This document shows positions 1 to 7,467 of a stretch of DNA of 8,755 nt, one piece after another. The stretch is from Burkholderiaceae bacterium. Its GTDB lineage: Bacteria > Pseudomonadota > Gammaproteobacteria > Burkholderiales > Burkholderiaceae_C. The stretch spans positions 1 through 8,755 of the forward strand of contig JAGOBT010000102.1 in the NCBI GenBank assembly GCA_017999135.1. Direction: 5' to 3'. The notes below the pieces were generated by a model that saw only the letters and a program-made list of their open reading frames with translations, did no database searches and was not told where the DNA came from. Positions within the stretch are counted from its first letter, which is position 1. Each line of letters begins with the position of its first letter. Both the position numbers and the translations under genes were made by a program.

Positions 1-1
1 G

Positions 2-670
2 TTGGGATCGGTGCTGGCGCTGTGGTTCAGCCAGTGCCAGGTGACGGGTGCACTGCTCGAAGGCCCCTTGACGTCCACGCCATCGCTTTCCATGCAGCGC
101 ATCGCCGAGTTGCGGCGCACCGGTGCCGACGGGCGCACTGCGGTGGTGGTGCTGGGTGGCGGAGCCCGCCCGCTGGCGTCAGAGTATGGCGAGTCGCACC
201 TGGACAACAACTCAATGGAACGCCTGCACTACGGCCTGTGGCTGTCCCGCCAGTTGGCCGTGCCGGCATTGTTCTCCGGCGGCACGGGTTGGGCGCAGCA
301 GGACACGCCGGCCGAAGCCAGCATTGCCGCGCGCATCGCCAGCCGGGACTACGGCCGCAATCTGCGCTGGGTGGAAGCCGATTCGAAGGACACCCGCGGC
401 AACGCGCGGCTCAGCCTGCCTTTGTTGCAGAAGGACGGCATCACCCAGGTGGTGCTGGTCACCCATGGCTGGCACATGCGGCGCGCCCTGCGGGCCTTCG
501 ACGAGGAGGCCCAGCGCATGGGCATGGCCCTGCGCGTGGTGCCAGCGCCGATGGGGCTGGTGGCAGACCGGCATCTGTCGATGCTGCAGCGCTGGGTGCC
601 CAGCACCGACGGCCACCGGCGGGTGCGCCAGGCGCTGCGTGAGTGGATCGGGCTGGCCGCTGGCGCCTGA
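2..670 (+). CDS. YdcF/ElyC-like DUF218 family protein, 5' partial
   Basis: This is the 3' portion of a DUF218 (YdcF/SanA/ElyC) family gene; the reading frame is open to the left edge. The visible 222 residues begin with a hydrophobic stretch that looks like the end of a transmembrane helix (about residues 4-19). The DUF218 core follows: the strand-loop VVVLGGG (48-54), an SMER helix region (71-74), the FSGGTG turn (91-96), DSKDTRGNA (127-135) and LVTHGWHMRRA (152-162). In the family these segments form the Rossmann-like core with conserved Gly, Asp and His. ElyC acts in envelope/peptidoglycan integrity in E. coli, but the biochemical reaction of the family is not settled, so I give no precise function. 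The TTG at position 2 is unlikely to be the true start because family members carry N-terminal membrane helices. The gene converges with ubiD. Confidence 0.85.
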   Translation: MGSVLALWFSQCQVTGALLEGPLTSTPSLSMQRIAELRRTGADGRTAVVVLGGGARPLASEYGESHLDNNSMERLHYGLWLSRQLAVPALFSGGTGWAQQDTPAEASIAARIASRDYGRNLRWVEADSKDTRGNARLSLPLLQKDGITQVVLVTHGWHMRRALRAFDEEAQRMGMALRVVPAPMGLVADRHLSMLQRWVPSTDGHRRVRQALREWIGLAAGA

Positions 671-699
671 CCGGACACCACCGACCCCAAAAGCACGAA

Positions 700-727
700 C
701 CCCCTCGCACCTTGCGGGGCGAGGGGG
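700..727 (-). terminator. Probable intrinsic terminator of ubiD
   Basis: A perfect 9-bp inverted repeat (700-708 with 719-727, arms CCCCCTCGC/GCGAGGGGG) encloses a 10-nt loop. Read on the minus strand the stem is followed by TTCGTGCTTTT, a modest U-rich tail; on the plus strand no T-run follows. It therefore fits best as a terminator for ubiD transcripts, about 170 nt past the ubiD stop. It could still slow plus-strand transcription from the upstream gene. Confidence 0.5.
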
Positions 728-784
728 CGGGCGGCCGATGGCCACCATGTGGAGATCCGGAGAGTGTGCGTCCGGGGCCCCGTT

Positions 785-803
785 TCATGCAGAGACTGCA
801 TGA
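785..803. repeat. 8-bp inverted repeat in the convergent gap
   Basis: TCATGCAG (785-792) and CTGCATGA (796-803) are exact reverse complements separated by AGA. It lies between the ends of two convergent genes, so it may be an RNA 3'-end hairpin that protects or helps end transcripts. A protein-binding dyad is also possible. No T-run adjoins it. Confidence 0.5.
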
Positions 804-811
804 GGTGAGTT

Positions 812-826
812 GCCTTCCGTGAAGGC
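812..826. repeat. 6-bp stem-loop in the convergent gap
   Basis: GCCTTC (812-817) pairs with GAAGGC (821-826) around a CGT loop. It is the hairpin closest to the ubiD stop codon on the minus strand. With the other two inverted repeats it makes the 671-896 gap strongly structured. No U-tract is present, so any terminator role is uncertain. Confidence 0.4.
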
Positions 827-896
827 GCCTTGACCTTACTCCCGCCCGCTGCCGACTGCAAGCGAAAGTTGACCCGCCGGGCTCACGCGCGCCCGG

Positions 897-2450
897 TCAG
901 CGCGCCATCAGCACATCGAACAGGCCCTGTACCCGCTGGGTCACCTCGGCTGGCATGCTGATGGCACGGCCCCATTCCCGGCTGGTCTCGCCGGGCCACT
1001 TGTTGGTGGCGTCCAGGCCCATCTTGCCGCCCAGGCCGCTGACGGGCGACGCGAAGTCGAGGTAGTCGATCGGCGTCTGGTCGACCAGGGTGGTGTCGCG
1101 CACCGGGTCCATGCGGGTGGTGATGGCCCAGACCACGTCCTGCCAGCTGCGGATGTCGACGTCGTCGTCGGTGACGACGATGAACTTGGTGTACATGAAC
1201 TGCCGCAGAAAGCTCCACAGCCCGAACATCAGCCGCTTGGCATGGCCGGGGTAGGCCTTCTTGATCGAGATGATCGCCATGCGGTAGCTGCAGCCCTCGG
1301 GCGGCAGGTAGAAGTCGACGATCTCCGGAAACTGCTTCTGCAGGATCGGCACGAAGACTTCATTCAGTGCCACGCCCAGCACCGCCGGCTCGTCGGGCGG
1401 CTTGCCGGTGTAGGTGGAGTGGTACACCGGGTCGCGCCGGTGGGTCAGCCGGTCGATGCGGAACACCGGGAACCAGTCCTGCTCGTTGTAGTAGCCGGTG
1501 TGGTCGCCATAGGGGCCTTCCAGGGCATGCAGGTAGCCGTTGACTTCCTTGACTGGCACGCCATGCGCGCTGCGGCCGGTGAAGCCGGGGGCGGCCACCG
1601 GAATGTGGCCCTCGAGCACCATCTCGGCGGTGGCGGGCACCTGCAGCAGGCGATCGCCCTCGCCCACCGCGCAATCCACCAGCTCGGTGGCACTGCCGCG
1701 CAGCAGGCCCGCGAACTGGTACTCGCCCAGGCTGTCGGGCACCGGCGTCACCGCGCCCAGCGTGGTGGCGGGGTCGGCGCCCAGGGCCACGGCCATCGGG
1801 AACGGCCGGCCCGGGTTGGCGCGCGCGAAATCCCGGAAATCCAGCGCACCGCCGCGGTGGGCCAGCCAGCGCATGATCACCTCGCGCGGGCCGATCACCT
1901 GCTGACGGTAGATGCCGATGTTCTGGCGCAACCTGGGCCGGGCGATCGACTGCGGCCCCCGGGTGACCACCAGGCCCCAGGTGATCAGCGGCGCCACGTC
2001 ACCGGGCCAGCAGTGCTGGATCGGCCAGCGGGCCAGGTCGATGTCGTCGTCCAGCAGTTCCACCTCGCGGCACGGGCCGTCACGCCGGCGTACCGGCTTC
2101 ATGCTCCACACCGCCTTCATCATCTGCACCAGGCGGCCGGCATCCTTCAGGCCCTGCGGCGGCTCGGGCTCCTTCAGGCGCGCCAGCAGGGTGCCGATGT
2201 CGCGCAGCTCGCCGACCTCGGCCGCGCCCATGCCCAGGGCCACACGCCGCGGGGTGCCGAACAGGTTGGCCAGCACCGGTGTGCCATGGCCTGTGGGCTG
2301 GGTGAACCACAAGGCAGGCCCACCTGCGCGCAGCACCTGGTCGGCCAAGGCCGTCATCTCCAGGTGCGGTGACACCGGCTGCGTGACACGCTTCAACTCC
2401 CCCATGTGCTCCAGTTGAGCAGCAAAGTCGCGCAGATCACGGTATTTCAT
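897..2450 (-). CDS. ubiD: UbiD, 3-octaprenyl-4-hydroxybenzoate decarboxylase
   Basis: UbiD removes the carboxyl group of 3-polyprenyl-4-hydroxybenzoate in ubiquinone synthesis, using prenylated FMN made by UbiX (ubiX is not in this window). The 517-residue protein starts with the typical MKYRDLRDF. It carries NIGIYRQQ (177-184), [11 protein letters not shown] (242-252), [10 protein letters not shown] (314-323) and FASPVSGLG (466-474), followed by [13 protein letters not shown] (476-488). Aligning from memory with E. coli UbiD, the metal ligands correspond to N177 and E243 and the proton donor to D316. The protein is about 20 residues longer than the E. coli enzyme (497), mostly from an insertion at about 284-308 just before the catalytic loop. 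The ATG lies at 2448-2450; I see no clear Shine-Dalgarno, but the N-terminus fits the family. It is transcribed divergently from the transglycosylase gene. Confidence 0.96.
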   Translation of the reverse strand: MKYRDLRDFAAQLEHMGELKRVTQPVSPHLEMTALADQVLRAGGPALWFTQPTGHGTPVLANLFGTPRRVALGMGAAEVGELRDIGTLLARLKEPEPPQGLKDAGRLVQMMKAVWSMKPVRRRDGPCREVELLDDDIDLARWPIQHCWPGDVAPLITWGLVVTRGPQSIARPRLRQNIGIYRQQVIGPREVIMRWLAHRGGALDFRDFARANPGRPFPMAVALGADPATTLGAVTPVPDSLGEYQFAGLLRGSATELVDCAVGEGDRLLQVPATAEMVLEGHIPVAAPGFTGRSAHGVPVKEVNGYLHALEGPYGDHTGYYNEQDWFPVFRIDRLTHRRDPVYHSTYTGKPPDEPAVLGVALNEVFVPILQKQFPEIVDFYLPPEGCSYRMAIISIKKAYPGHAKRLMFGLWSFLRQFMYTKFIVVTDDDVDIRSWQDVVWAITTRMDPVRDTTLVDQTPIDYLDFASPVSGLGGKMGLDATNKWPGETSREWGRAISMPAEVTQRVQGLFDVLMAR

Positions 2451-2482
2451 CGATGGAAAGATATGAAGAAACAGTTTGATAT

Positions 2483-2545
2483 GCTTGACCGGTTATTTCA
2501 AGCCTTCCTAAAATCCGAAAGTTCTTGAAGATCAAGGGTTAACCC
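2483..2545. promoter_or_regulatory. Cluster of operator-like dyads in the divergent promoter region
   Basis: Three palindromic elements lie together. GCTTGA (2483-2488) faces TCAAGC (2498-2503). CTTGA (2524-2528) faces TCAAG (2532-2536). GGGTTAACCC (2536-2545) is a perfect palindrome. The first dyad overlaps the candidate -35 element and the others sit around the predicted transcription start, as repressor sites often do. I cannot assign a regulator. Confidence 0.3.
2485..2514 (+). promoter_or_regulatory. Candidate sigma70 promoter for the transglycosylase gene
   Basis: TTGACC (2485-2490) and TAAAAT (2509-2514) each match five of six consensus bases and are 18 nt apart, in the least GC-rich part of the window. 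Transcription would begin near 2521, leaving a leader of about 190 nt before the chosen start at 2709. I see no equally good minus-strand promoter for ubiD. Confidence 0.5.
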
Positions 2546-2708
2546 GCGATGCTCGACGGCCCGGTTCGTCGCTGCGGGGCGCCAACCGGCGGGCATGCCT
2601 GCAGCACACACGGTGCACAGGGCCCTGCCTTTCATTATCGATCCCACCCTGCAGCCCATCGGTTCCACCGGTTTCCTGCGCACGGTCGGGTCATCAACTG
2701 GGTCTGAC

Positions 2709-3599
2709 ATGTCAGCGAAAGCAAGCATTCGCGCTGTGGCCAGCACCTGTGTCGAATCGGCGCGGGTCTTCCTGCGTGACGTGGGCGCCGGGCTGCTGGA
2801 GGTGAGCCACAACTCCCTCGCGCTGCTCGGTCTGGTGGTGGTCGGCGTGGCGATCTTCGCCGGTGGCCGCAGCGAGATCCGCACCCTGGTGGAGCAGCAC
2901 GCGCTCGACTGGCTGCTGGCCCGCCAGGAGGCCCGCGACCCGCAGGCGGCCGATCTGCAGCCCGAACCCGAGCCGACGGCCGTGGCCCGCGCCACGGCGG
3001 CCGATCCAGGTGCCCTGCCGCGCCAGCAGGCGGCCGTGGCCACCTGGCTGGCCCGGCGCTACAAGGTGGCCCCGGAGCCGGTCAGCCGGCTGGTGCAGGA
3101 GGCCTGGGCCGTCGGCCACCGGGTCGGGCTCGACCCCACGCTGATCCTGGCCATCATGGCGGTGGAGTCCAGCTTCAACCCGTTTGCCCAGAGCCCGGTC
3201 GGTGCACAGGGATTGATGCAGGTGATGACGCGGGTGCACGACGACAAGTACCAGGCCTATGGCGGCGTGCGTGCGGCCTTCGACCCCGTGGCCAACCTGC
3301 GTGTGGGCGTGCAGGTGCTCAAGGAGTGCATTGCGCGCGCTGGCAGCCTGGAAGCCGGCTTGCGCTACTACGTCGGTGCGGCCATCAGCGGCGAGGACGG
3401 CGGCTATGTGGCCAAGGTGCTGGCCGAACAACTGCACCTGCGCCAGGTGGCCGACGGCCGCCAGGTGGCCATCAATGCCAGCAATGCGCCGCCGGCGCCT
3501 GCCCCTGCCCGCGCCGAGCCGGAAGACGCCGCCGCCGTGCCGGCCGTGGCCCCCGCTGCGTCGGCAACCGCACCCGAGCGGCTGGCGTTGAACAACTGA
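2709..3599 (+). CDS. Membrane-anchored lytic transglycosylase (SLT domain)
   Basis: The protein should cleave the glycan strands of peptidoglycan at MurNAc-GlcNAc bonds, forming 1,6-anhydroMurNAc ends, on the periplasmic face. Counted from ATG 2709 (296 residues), one hydrophobic segment (about 36-52) would anchor it in the inner membrane. A Pro/Glu/Ala-rich linker (about 78-108) follows, then the SLT domain (about 121-245). Family motifs are the catalytic Glu153 in AVESSFNP (151-158), GAQGLMQVM (165-173), an AYGG (183-186) segment and LRYYVG (218-223). The C-terminus (about 258-288) is Ala/Pro-rich and probably disordered. An in-frame ATG at 2595 would add 38 Pro/Gly/Ser/Thr-rich residues. 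Neither start has a good Shine-Dalgarno; I prefer 2709 because the sequence from there reads as a continuous N-terminal helix into the membrane segment. The subfamily is not identified. Confidence 0.88.
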   Translation: MSAKASIRAVASTCVESARVFLRDVGAGLLEVSHNSLALLGLVVVGVAIFAGGRSEIRTLVEQHALDWLLARQEARDPQAADLQPEPEPTAVARATAADPGALPRQQAAVATWLARRYKVAPEPVSRLVQEAWAVGHRVGLDPTLILAIMAVESSFNPFAQSPVGAQGLMQVMTRVHDDKYQAYGGVRAAFDPVANLRVGVQVLKECIARAGSLEAGLRYYVGAAISGEDGGYVAKVLAEQLHLRQVADGRQVAINASNAPPAPAPARAEPEDAAAVPAVAPAASATAPERLALNN

Positions 3600-3609
3600 C
3601 CAGGCCCGA

Positions 3610-3641
3610 TTGGCGCGCCCGGCGCTGCCGCACAGTACACT
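3610..3641 (+). promoter_or_regulatory. Candidate promoter of the glyA leader
   Basis: A TACACT -10-like hexamer at 3636-3641 would start transcription around 3647-3649, exactly at the first base-paired strand of the riboswitch. The best -35-like match is TTGGCG (3610-3615) but with a long 20-nt spacer, so the promoter looks weak. Its position relative to the riboswitch is the main support. Confidence 0.4.
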
Positions 3642-3646
3642 CCTCG

Positions 3647-3783
3647 GGTTTGCGCGACTGGCGATAAGGCGCCTCGGCCCTGGCTGCCGGGCACCCGAGG
3701 TGGACCACCACCGTGGAGCGTGAACCGGCCCCGACAAGGGCGGCCCCGACGGGCCGCCGCCGACACAGCCGTTCGCCTGGGCA
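3647..3783 (+). promoter_or_regulatory. ZTP (pfl/ZMP-ZTP) riboswitch in the glyA leader
   Basis: The RNA should sense ZMP/ZTP (AICAR phosphates), which accumulate when 10-formyl-tetrahydrofolate is short, and raise expression of one-carbon genes. Conserved parts are present in the right order. P1 is 3647-3655 with 3718-3726, nine pairs including two G-U. The core GACTGGCG is at 3656-3663. P2 is GGTGG (3699-3703) with CCACC (3708-3712) around ACCA. The GGAGCG joint is at 3715-3720. The 3' element CGCCTGGGCA is at 3774-3783, whose CGCC (3774-3777) can form the pseudoknot with GGCG (3660-3663). The linker contains a perfect 8-bp hairpin (3739-3746 with 3751-3758). An extra 35 nt (3664-3698) lies between the core and P2. 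The downstream gene, glyA, is a known target class for this riboswitch family. Confidence 0.9.
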
Positions 3784-3797
3784 GCCCGGAGCCGGGC
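3784..3797 (+). promoter_or_regulatory. GC hairpin directly after the riboswitch, possible expression platform
   Basis: GCCCG (3784-3788) pairs with CGGGC (3793-3797) around a 4-nt loop, one base after the riboswitch 3' element. No T-run follows, so it is not a standard intrinsic terminator. Control may act on translation or Rho access instead. I could not identify a clear anti-Shine-Dalgarno strand. Confidence 0.3.
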
Positions 3798-3859
3798 CTC
3801 GCGTGTGCCGATGGTGCTGCCGTCGTGCGCCCGCGCTTGCTGCCGGGTCTCAACGCCAC

Positions 3860-3863
3860 AGGA
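3860..3863 (+). promoter_or_regulatory. glyA ribosome binding site
   Basis: AGGA lies 7 nt before the ATG at 3871. It decides for that start over the in-frame ATG at 3805, which would sit only 8 nt past the hairpin after the riboswitch and add 22 residues unlike GlyA. Confidence 0.6.
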
Positions 3864-3870
3864 CTGCCCC

Positions 3871-5118
<1,248 letters not shown>

Positions 5119-5152
5119 GCGACCGGCCAGGGCACCCCAGCGCGCAACGGCC

Positions 5153-5596
5153 ATGCGGTGCCCCTACTGCAGCCACCAGGAAACGCAGGTCGCCGAGACC
5201 CGCGAATCCGACGAGGGCGATGTGGTGCGGCGCCGCCGCCGTTGCCTGAAGTGCGACAAGCGCTTCACCACCTACGAGCGCGCCGAGATCGCCCTGCCGG
5301 CCGTCGTCAAGAAAGACGGCGCGCGGGTGGAATTCGACCCCGCCAAGCTGCGCGGGTCGATGATGCTGGCCCTGCGCAAGCGGCCGGTCAGCATGGAGCA
5401 GGTGGACGCGGCCATCGACCGCATCCAGGACAAGCTGCTGGCCACCGGTGCCCGCGAGTTGCCCAGCGCGCGCCTGGGTGAGCTGGTGATGCGCGAACTC
5501 AAGCGCATCGACAAGGTGGCCTATGTGCGCTTCGCGTCGGTCTACCGCAGCTTTGAGGACGTGGACGAGTTCCGGCAGCTGATCCGGGACATCTGA
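5153..5596 (+). CDS. nrdR: NrdR, repressor of ribonucleotide reductase genes
   Basis: NrdR binds NrdR boxes before nrd operons and represses them according to the ATP/dATP state sensed by its ATP-cone. The 147-residue protein (E. coli 149) has the zinc ribbon with C3-P-Y-C6 and C31-L-K-C34, the RRRRRC stretch (27-31), then FTTYER (38-43) and the ATP-cone domain (about 49-139) with VVKKDG (51-56), FDPAKL (61-66) and [11 protein letters not shown] (124-134). The start is fixed by the invariant MRCPYC N-terminus, though no strong Shine-Dalgarno precedes it. The 34-bp spacing to glyA suggests co-transcription, which would place it under the same riboswitch if termination is the control step. I see no NrdR box in the window. 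Confidence 0.97.
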   Translation: MRCPYCSHQETQVAETRESDEGDVVRRRRRCLKCDKRFTTYERAEIALPAVVKKDGARVEFDPAKLRGSMMLALRKRPVSMEQVDAAIDRIQDKLLATGARELPSARLGELVMRELKRIDKVAYVRFASVYRSFEDVDEFRQLIRDI

Positions 5597-5640
5597 CCCC
5601 CCCGACGGTGGGGCTGTGTGCCCCCCCCCGGCCGGGGCCC
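5597..5640 (+). other. C-tract and GC-hairpin region after nrdR
   Basis: The nrdR stop is followed at once by seven C (5597-5603). A GGGGC/GCCCC stem (5610-5614 with 5620-5624) and nine C (5621-5629) follow. The last of these begin the palindrome CCCCGGCCGGGG (5626-5637). It is strongly structured and may end the glyA-nrdR transcript, possibly with Rho, but there is no T-run. C-rich, G-poor RNA downstream (5638-5680) would suit Rho loading. Confidence 0.3.
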
Positions 5641-5699
5641 CTCCCCGACCCACCCACCGACACCCCCGCCAGGGCGACGCGCCAACGCGCGCCGGTTCC

Positions 5700-5705
5700 T
5701 AGAGT
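5700..5705 (+). promoter_or_regulatory. Weak -10 candidate before the minor pilin genes
   Basis: TAGAGT matches four of six consensus -10 bases and would give a start near 5712 with a leader of about 24 nt. No convincing -35 element lies upstream. Read-through from nrdR is an alternative source of transcription. Confidence 0.3.
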
Positions 5706-5735
5706 GTGCCCATCGACCCCACGTTGGAGCACACC

Positions 5736-6305
5736 ATGCCGATCACCCCCGCCTTGCGCCACCCCACCCAGGCCAGCCGCCCGCAGCGGGGGCTGTCGTT
5801 GGTGGAGCTGCTGTGTGTGCTGGCCATTGCCGTCCTGCTGCTGGGCGGCACGCTGCAGATGCTGAACGACCTGCGGCAGGGGCAGCGCCTGCAGGCCGTA
5901 GCCGCACTGCTGGAAACCGACATCCACCTGGCACGCAGCACCGCCATCAGCACCGGCGTGCCGGTGCGCCTGGTGGTGCAGGCCTTGACCACCGGCGGCA
6001 GCTGCTACCTGTTGCTGACCGGGCCCGCCGGCAACTGCACCTGCACCGACCAGGGCGAAGCGCGCTGCGAGCCGGGCACACAGCCGTTGCGCGTCGAAGG
6101 CCAGCCAGCGGCAGCCGGGGTGGCACTGGCCGCACTGGCCCGCCCGCTGGTCTTCGATGGCCGCAAGGCCACCGTCACGCCCACCGCCACCTTGCGCGTA
6201 TCGGCAGACGACGGCCGCACCATCCACCAGGTGGTGAACATCATGGGCCGGGTGCGCTCCTGCACGCCTGGTGGCAGCGTGGGTGGGCTGCGCCGCTGCG
6301 GCTGA
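5736..6305 (+). CDS. FimT/GspH-like type IV minor pilin, first copy
   Basis: This is a minor pilin of the FimT/GspH family, inserted in the inner membrane, cut by PilD and built into the pilus tip complex. From ATG 5736 (GGAG at 5726-5729) it has 189 residues; an in-frame ATG at 5706 lacks such a site. The class III signal is QRG|LSLVELL with cleavage after G19 and the conserved Glu at mature position 5 (E24). A hydrophobic helix (20-38) follows. The segment TDIHLARSTAI (61-71) is typical of FimT/GspH. Mature cysteines lie at 90, 101, 103, 111, 176 and 188 and could form three disulfides. The C-terminal GRVR (171-174) fits the GRxR motif that I recall as the DNA-binding element of FimT in natural transformation. 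It is separated from the following pilin gene by 101 bp. Confidence 0.87.
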   Translation: MPITPALRHPTQASRPQRGLSLVELLCVLAIAVLLLGGTLQMLNDLRQGQRLQAVAALLETDIHLARSTAISTGVPVRLVVQALTTGGSCYLLLTGPAGNCTCTDQGEARCEPGTQPLRVEGQPAAAGVALAALARPLVFDGRKATVTPTATLRVSADDGRTIHQVVNIMGRVRSCTPGGSVGGLRRCG

Positions 6306-6326
6306 CCCCCCCCCCACTTCAGTGGG
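6306..6326 (+). repeat. Ten-C tract with short hairpin
   Basis: A run of ten C (6306-6315) directly follows the stop codon. Its last bases form a CCCAC-TTCA-GTGGG stem-loop (6313-6326). It lies in the 101-bp gap before the PilE-like gene. Such tracts are prone to slippage, but this one is intergenic, so length change would not shift a reading frame. It may attenuate transcription. Confidence 0.45.
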
Positions 6327-6394
6327 CGGCGACAAGCGGATGCCATCGACGGACGAACGGCTCGGCAGCTGGCTGGCGGCCGCGCCACGGTGCT

Positions 6395-6400
6395 GATAAT
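6395..6400 (+). promoter_or_regulatory. -10 element just before the PilE-like gene, leaderless start possible
   Basis: GATAAT matches five of six -10 bases and ends 6 nt before the ATG at 6407, so transcription would begin at or beside the start codon. No Shine-Dalgarno is visible and no good -35 element is present, which makes this a moderate call. Confidence 0.4.
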
Positions 6401-6406
6401 TGCGGC

Positions 6407-6874
6407 ATGCCAGCGATCAACCCAGCCCGCTTCCGCCGCACCGGCTTCACGCTGGTCGAGTTGATGATCGCGCTGGCCATCATGGCCATCCTGGCGGCCA
6501 TGGCCTGGCCCGCCTTCCAGGAAGCGGTGCAGAAGAGCCGCCGTGCCGACGCGATGTCGGCCCTGTCCAGCATCATGCAGGCCCAGGAGCGCTGGCGCGC
6601 CAACCGTCCCCAGTACCAGGCGACGCTGGCCGACCTGGTCGGGGCCAGCAATGCCCGGTCCCAGGACGGCCACTACGACTTGAGCCTGGTGGACGGCTCC
6701 GTGACGGCCACCGGCTACACCGCGCAAGCCACGGCCCGCAGCAGTTCACCGCAGACCTCCGACACGAAATGCAGAACGTTGCAGGTGGTGGTGGCCGGCG
6801 GTGCCATCACCTACCGCTCGATCAACAGCGGCGCTGGCGTCAACGCGGCACCTGATCCATGCTGGGTCCGATGA
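6407..6874 (+). CDS. PilE-like type IV pilin
   Basis: This is a short type IV pilin of the PilE type, a minor or accessory subunit processed by PilD. The 155 residues begin with a 13-residue leader ending RTG, cleaved before F14 in TGFTLVELMIALAIMAILAAM; the mature Glu5 is E18. The hydrophobic helix spans 14-34. It is followed by the amphipathic stretch EAVQKSRRADAMSAL (39-53) and the ERWRANRPQY turn (61-70) seen in PilE-like proteins. Two cysteines near the C-terminus (C122 and C152) probably form the D-region disulfide. ATG 6407 has no Shine-Dalgarno but follows a -10-like element closely. The stop overlaps the start of the next gene by ATGA. I cannot tell whether it is the main pilin; the surrounding minor pilins argue for an accessory role. 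Confidence 0.87.
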   Translation: MPAINPARFRRTGFTLVELMIALAIMAILAAMAWPAFQEAVQKSRRADAMSALSSIMQAQERWRANRPQYQATLADLVGASNARSQDGHYDLSLVDGSVTATGYTAQATARSSSPQTSDTKCRTLQVVVAGGAITYRSINSGAGVNAAPDPCWVR

Positions 6875-7467
6875 ATCATCAGGCGGCGCGCCAGTGCCAC
6901 GCACGGCTTCATGCTGGCCGGGGCGTGACGATCGTCGAACTGATGGTCACGCTGGCCATCCTGGCGGTGCTGCTGGCCGTGGCCCTGCCATCGATGCGGG
7001 ACTTCATCGCGCGCAAGCGGATGGAAGGCGTGGCGCAGGAGCTGCTGACAGACCTGCGGCTGTTGAAGTCGCAGCAGCAGTTGCAGAACCGCCGGGCTGT
7101 GGCGATCAGCTTCGGCAGCACGACCGATCAGACCTGCTATGTGCTGTATTTCGTCGGCGTGAACATGCCGCATTGCAATTGCGCAGCGGCTGCGGACGCA
7201 GTGTGCGGTGCTGCCAACATCATGGGGCGACCTGAGCAGATTCGGCTGGTGTCGGTGCCACGGAGCACAGGCGTCACGATCACAGCCAACCAGCGCTTCA
7301 TCAAGCTGCTTGGTTTTGATGGCTTGCCAGAGAACGACACCACGCTCCTGGCCTTGGTCGAAAGCAGCCAGGCCGGCTCGATCCGGGTGGCCACCAACGA
7401 GTTGGGGCGTCCCTCGATGTGCTCGGTCTCCGGCGCCTTTGGCTCGCTGGTGCAGTGCCCTCCATGA
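6871..7467 (+). CDS. FimT/GspH-like type IV minor pilin, second copy
   Basis: This is a second FimT/GspH-family minor pilin of 198 residues. The start at 6871 is chosen because its ATGA overlaps the stop of the preceding gene; an in-frame ATG at 6859 is possible. The leader ends GRG with cleavage after G18 and E23 as Glu5 (GVTIVELMVTLAI). The hydrophobic helix spans 19-39, then a charged helix with ELLTDLRLLKSQQQ (57-70). Mature cysteines at 89, 102, 104, 112, 184 and 196 repeat the spacing of the first copy (2, 8 and 12 residues within the CxC-C and C-terminal pairs), which shows that the two are paralogs. The C-terminal position of GRxR reads GRPS (179-182), so the second arginine is missing. 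It sits where pilV is often found, but lacks PilV features. Confidence 0.86.
   Translation: MNHQAARQCHARLHAGRGVTIVELMVTLAILAVLLAVALPSMRDFIARKRMEGVAQELLTDLRLLKSQQQLQNRRAVAISFGSTTDQTCYVLYFVGVNMPHCNCAAAADAVCGAANIMGRPEQIRLVSVPRSTGVTITANQRFIKLLGFDGLPENDTTLLALVESSQAGSIRVATNELGRPSMCSVSGAFGSLVQCPP

Noticed and set aside
2..4. TTG at position 2 as the true start of the YdcF-like gene
   Set aside because: The frame is open to the window edge, and the first visible residues look like the end of a membrane helix that family members have after an upstream N-terminal part.
1242..2372. 376-codon open frame on the plus strand across ubiD
   Set aside because: It lies wholly inside ubiD on the opposite strand and its product has no recognisable motifs; ubiD is complete and conserved.
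2595..2708. Longer start for the transglycosylase gene
   Set aside because: The extra 38 residues show no signal or domain and the ATG has no better ribosome site than 2709. It is kept as an alternative only.
3784..3797. Intrinsic terminator after the riboswitch
   Set aside because: The hairpin is GC-rich but no T-run follows, so I list it only as a possible expression platform.
5618..6406. Upstream extension of the PilE-like gene to 5618
   Set aside because: The extended part is out of frame with the first FimT-like gene and Pro/Arg/Ala-rich; the prepilin leader fits a start at 6407.
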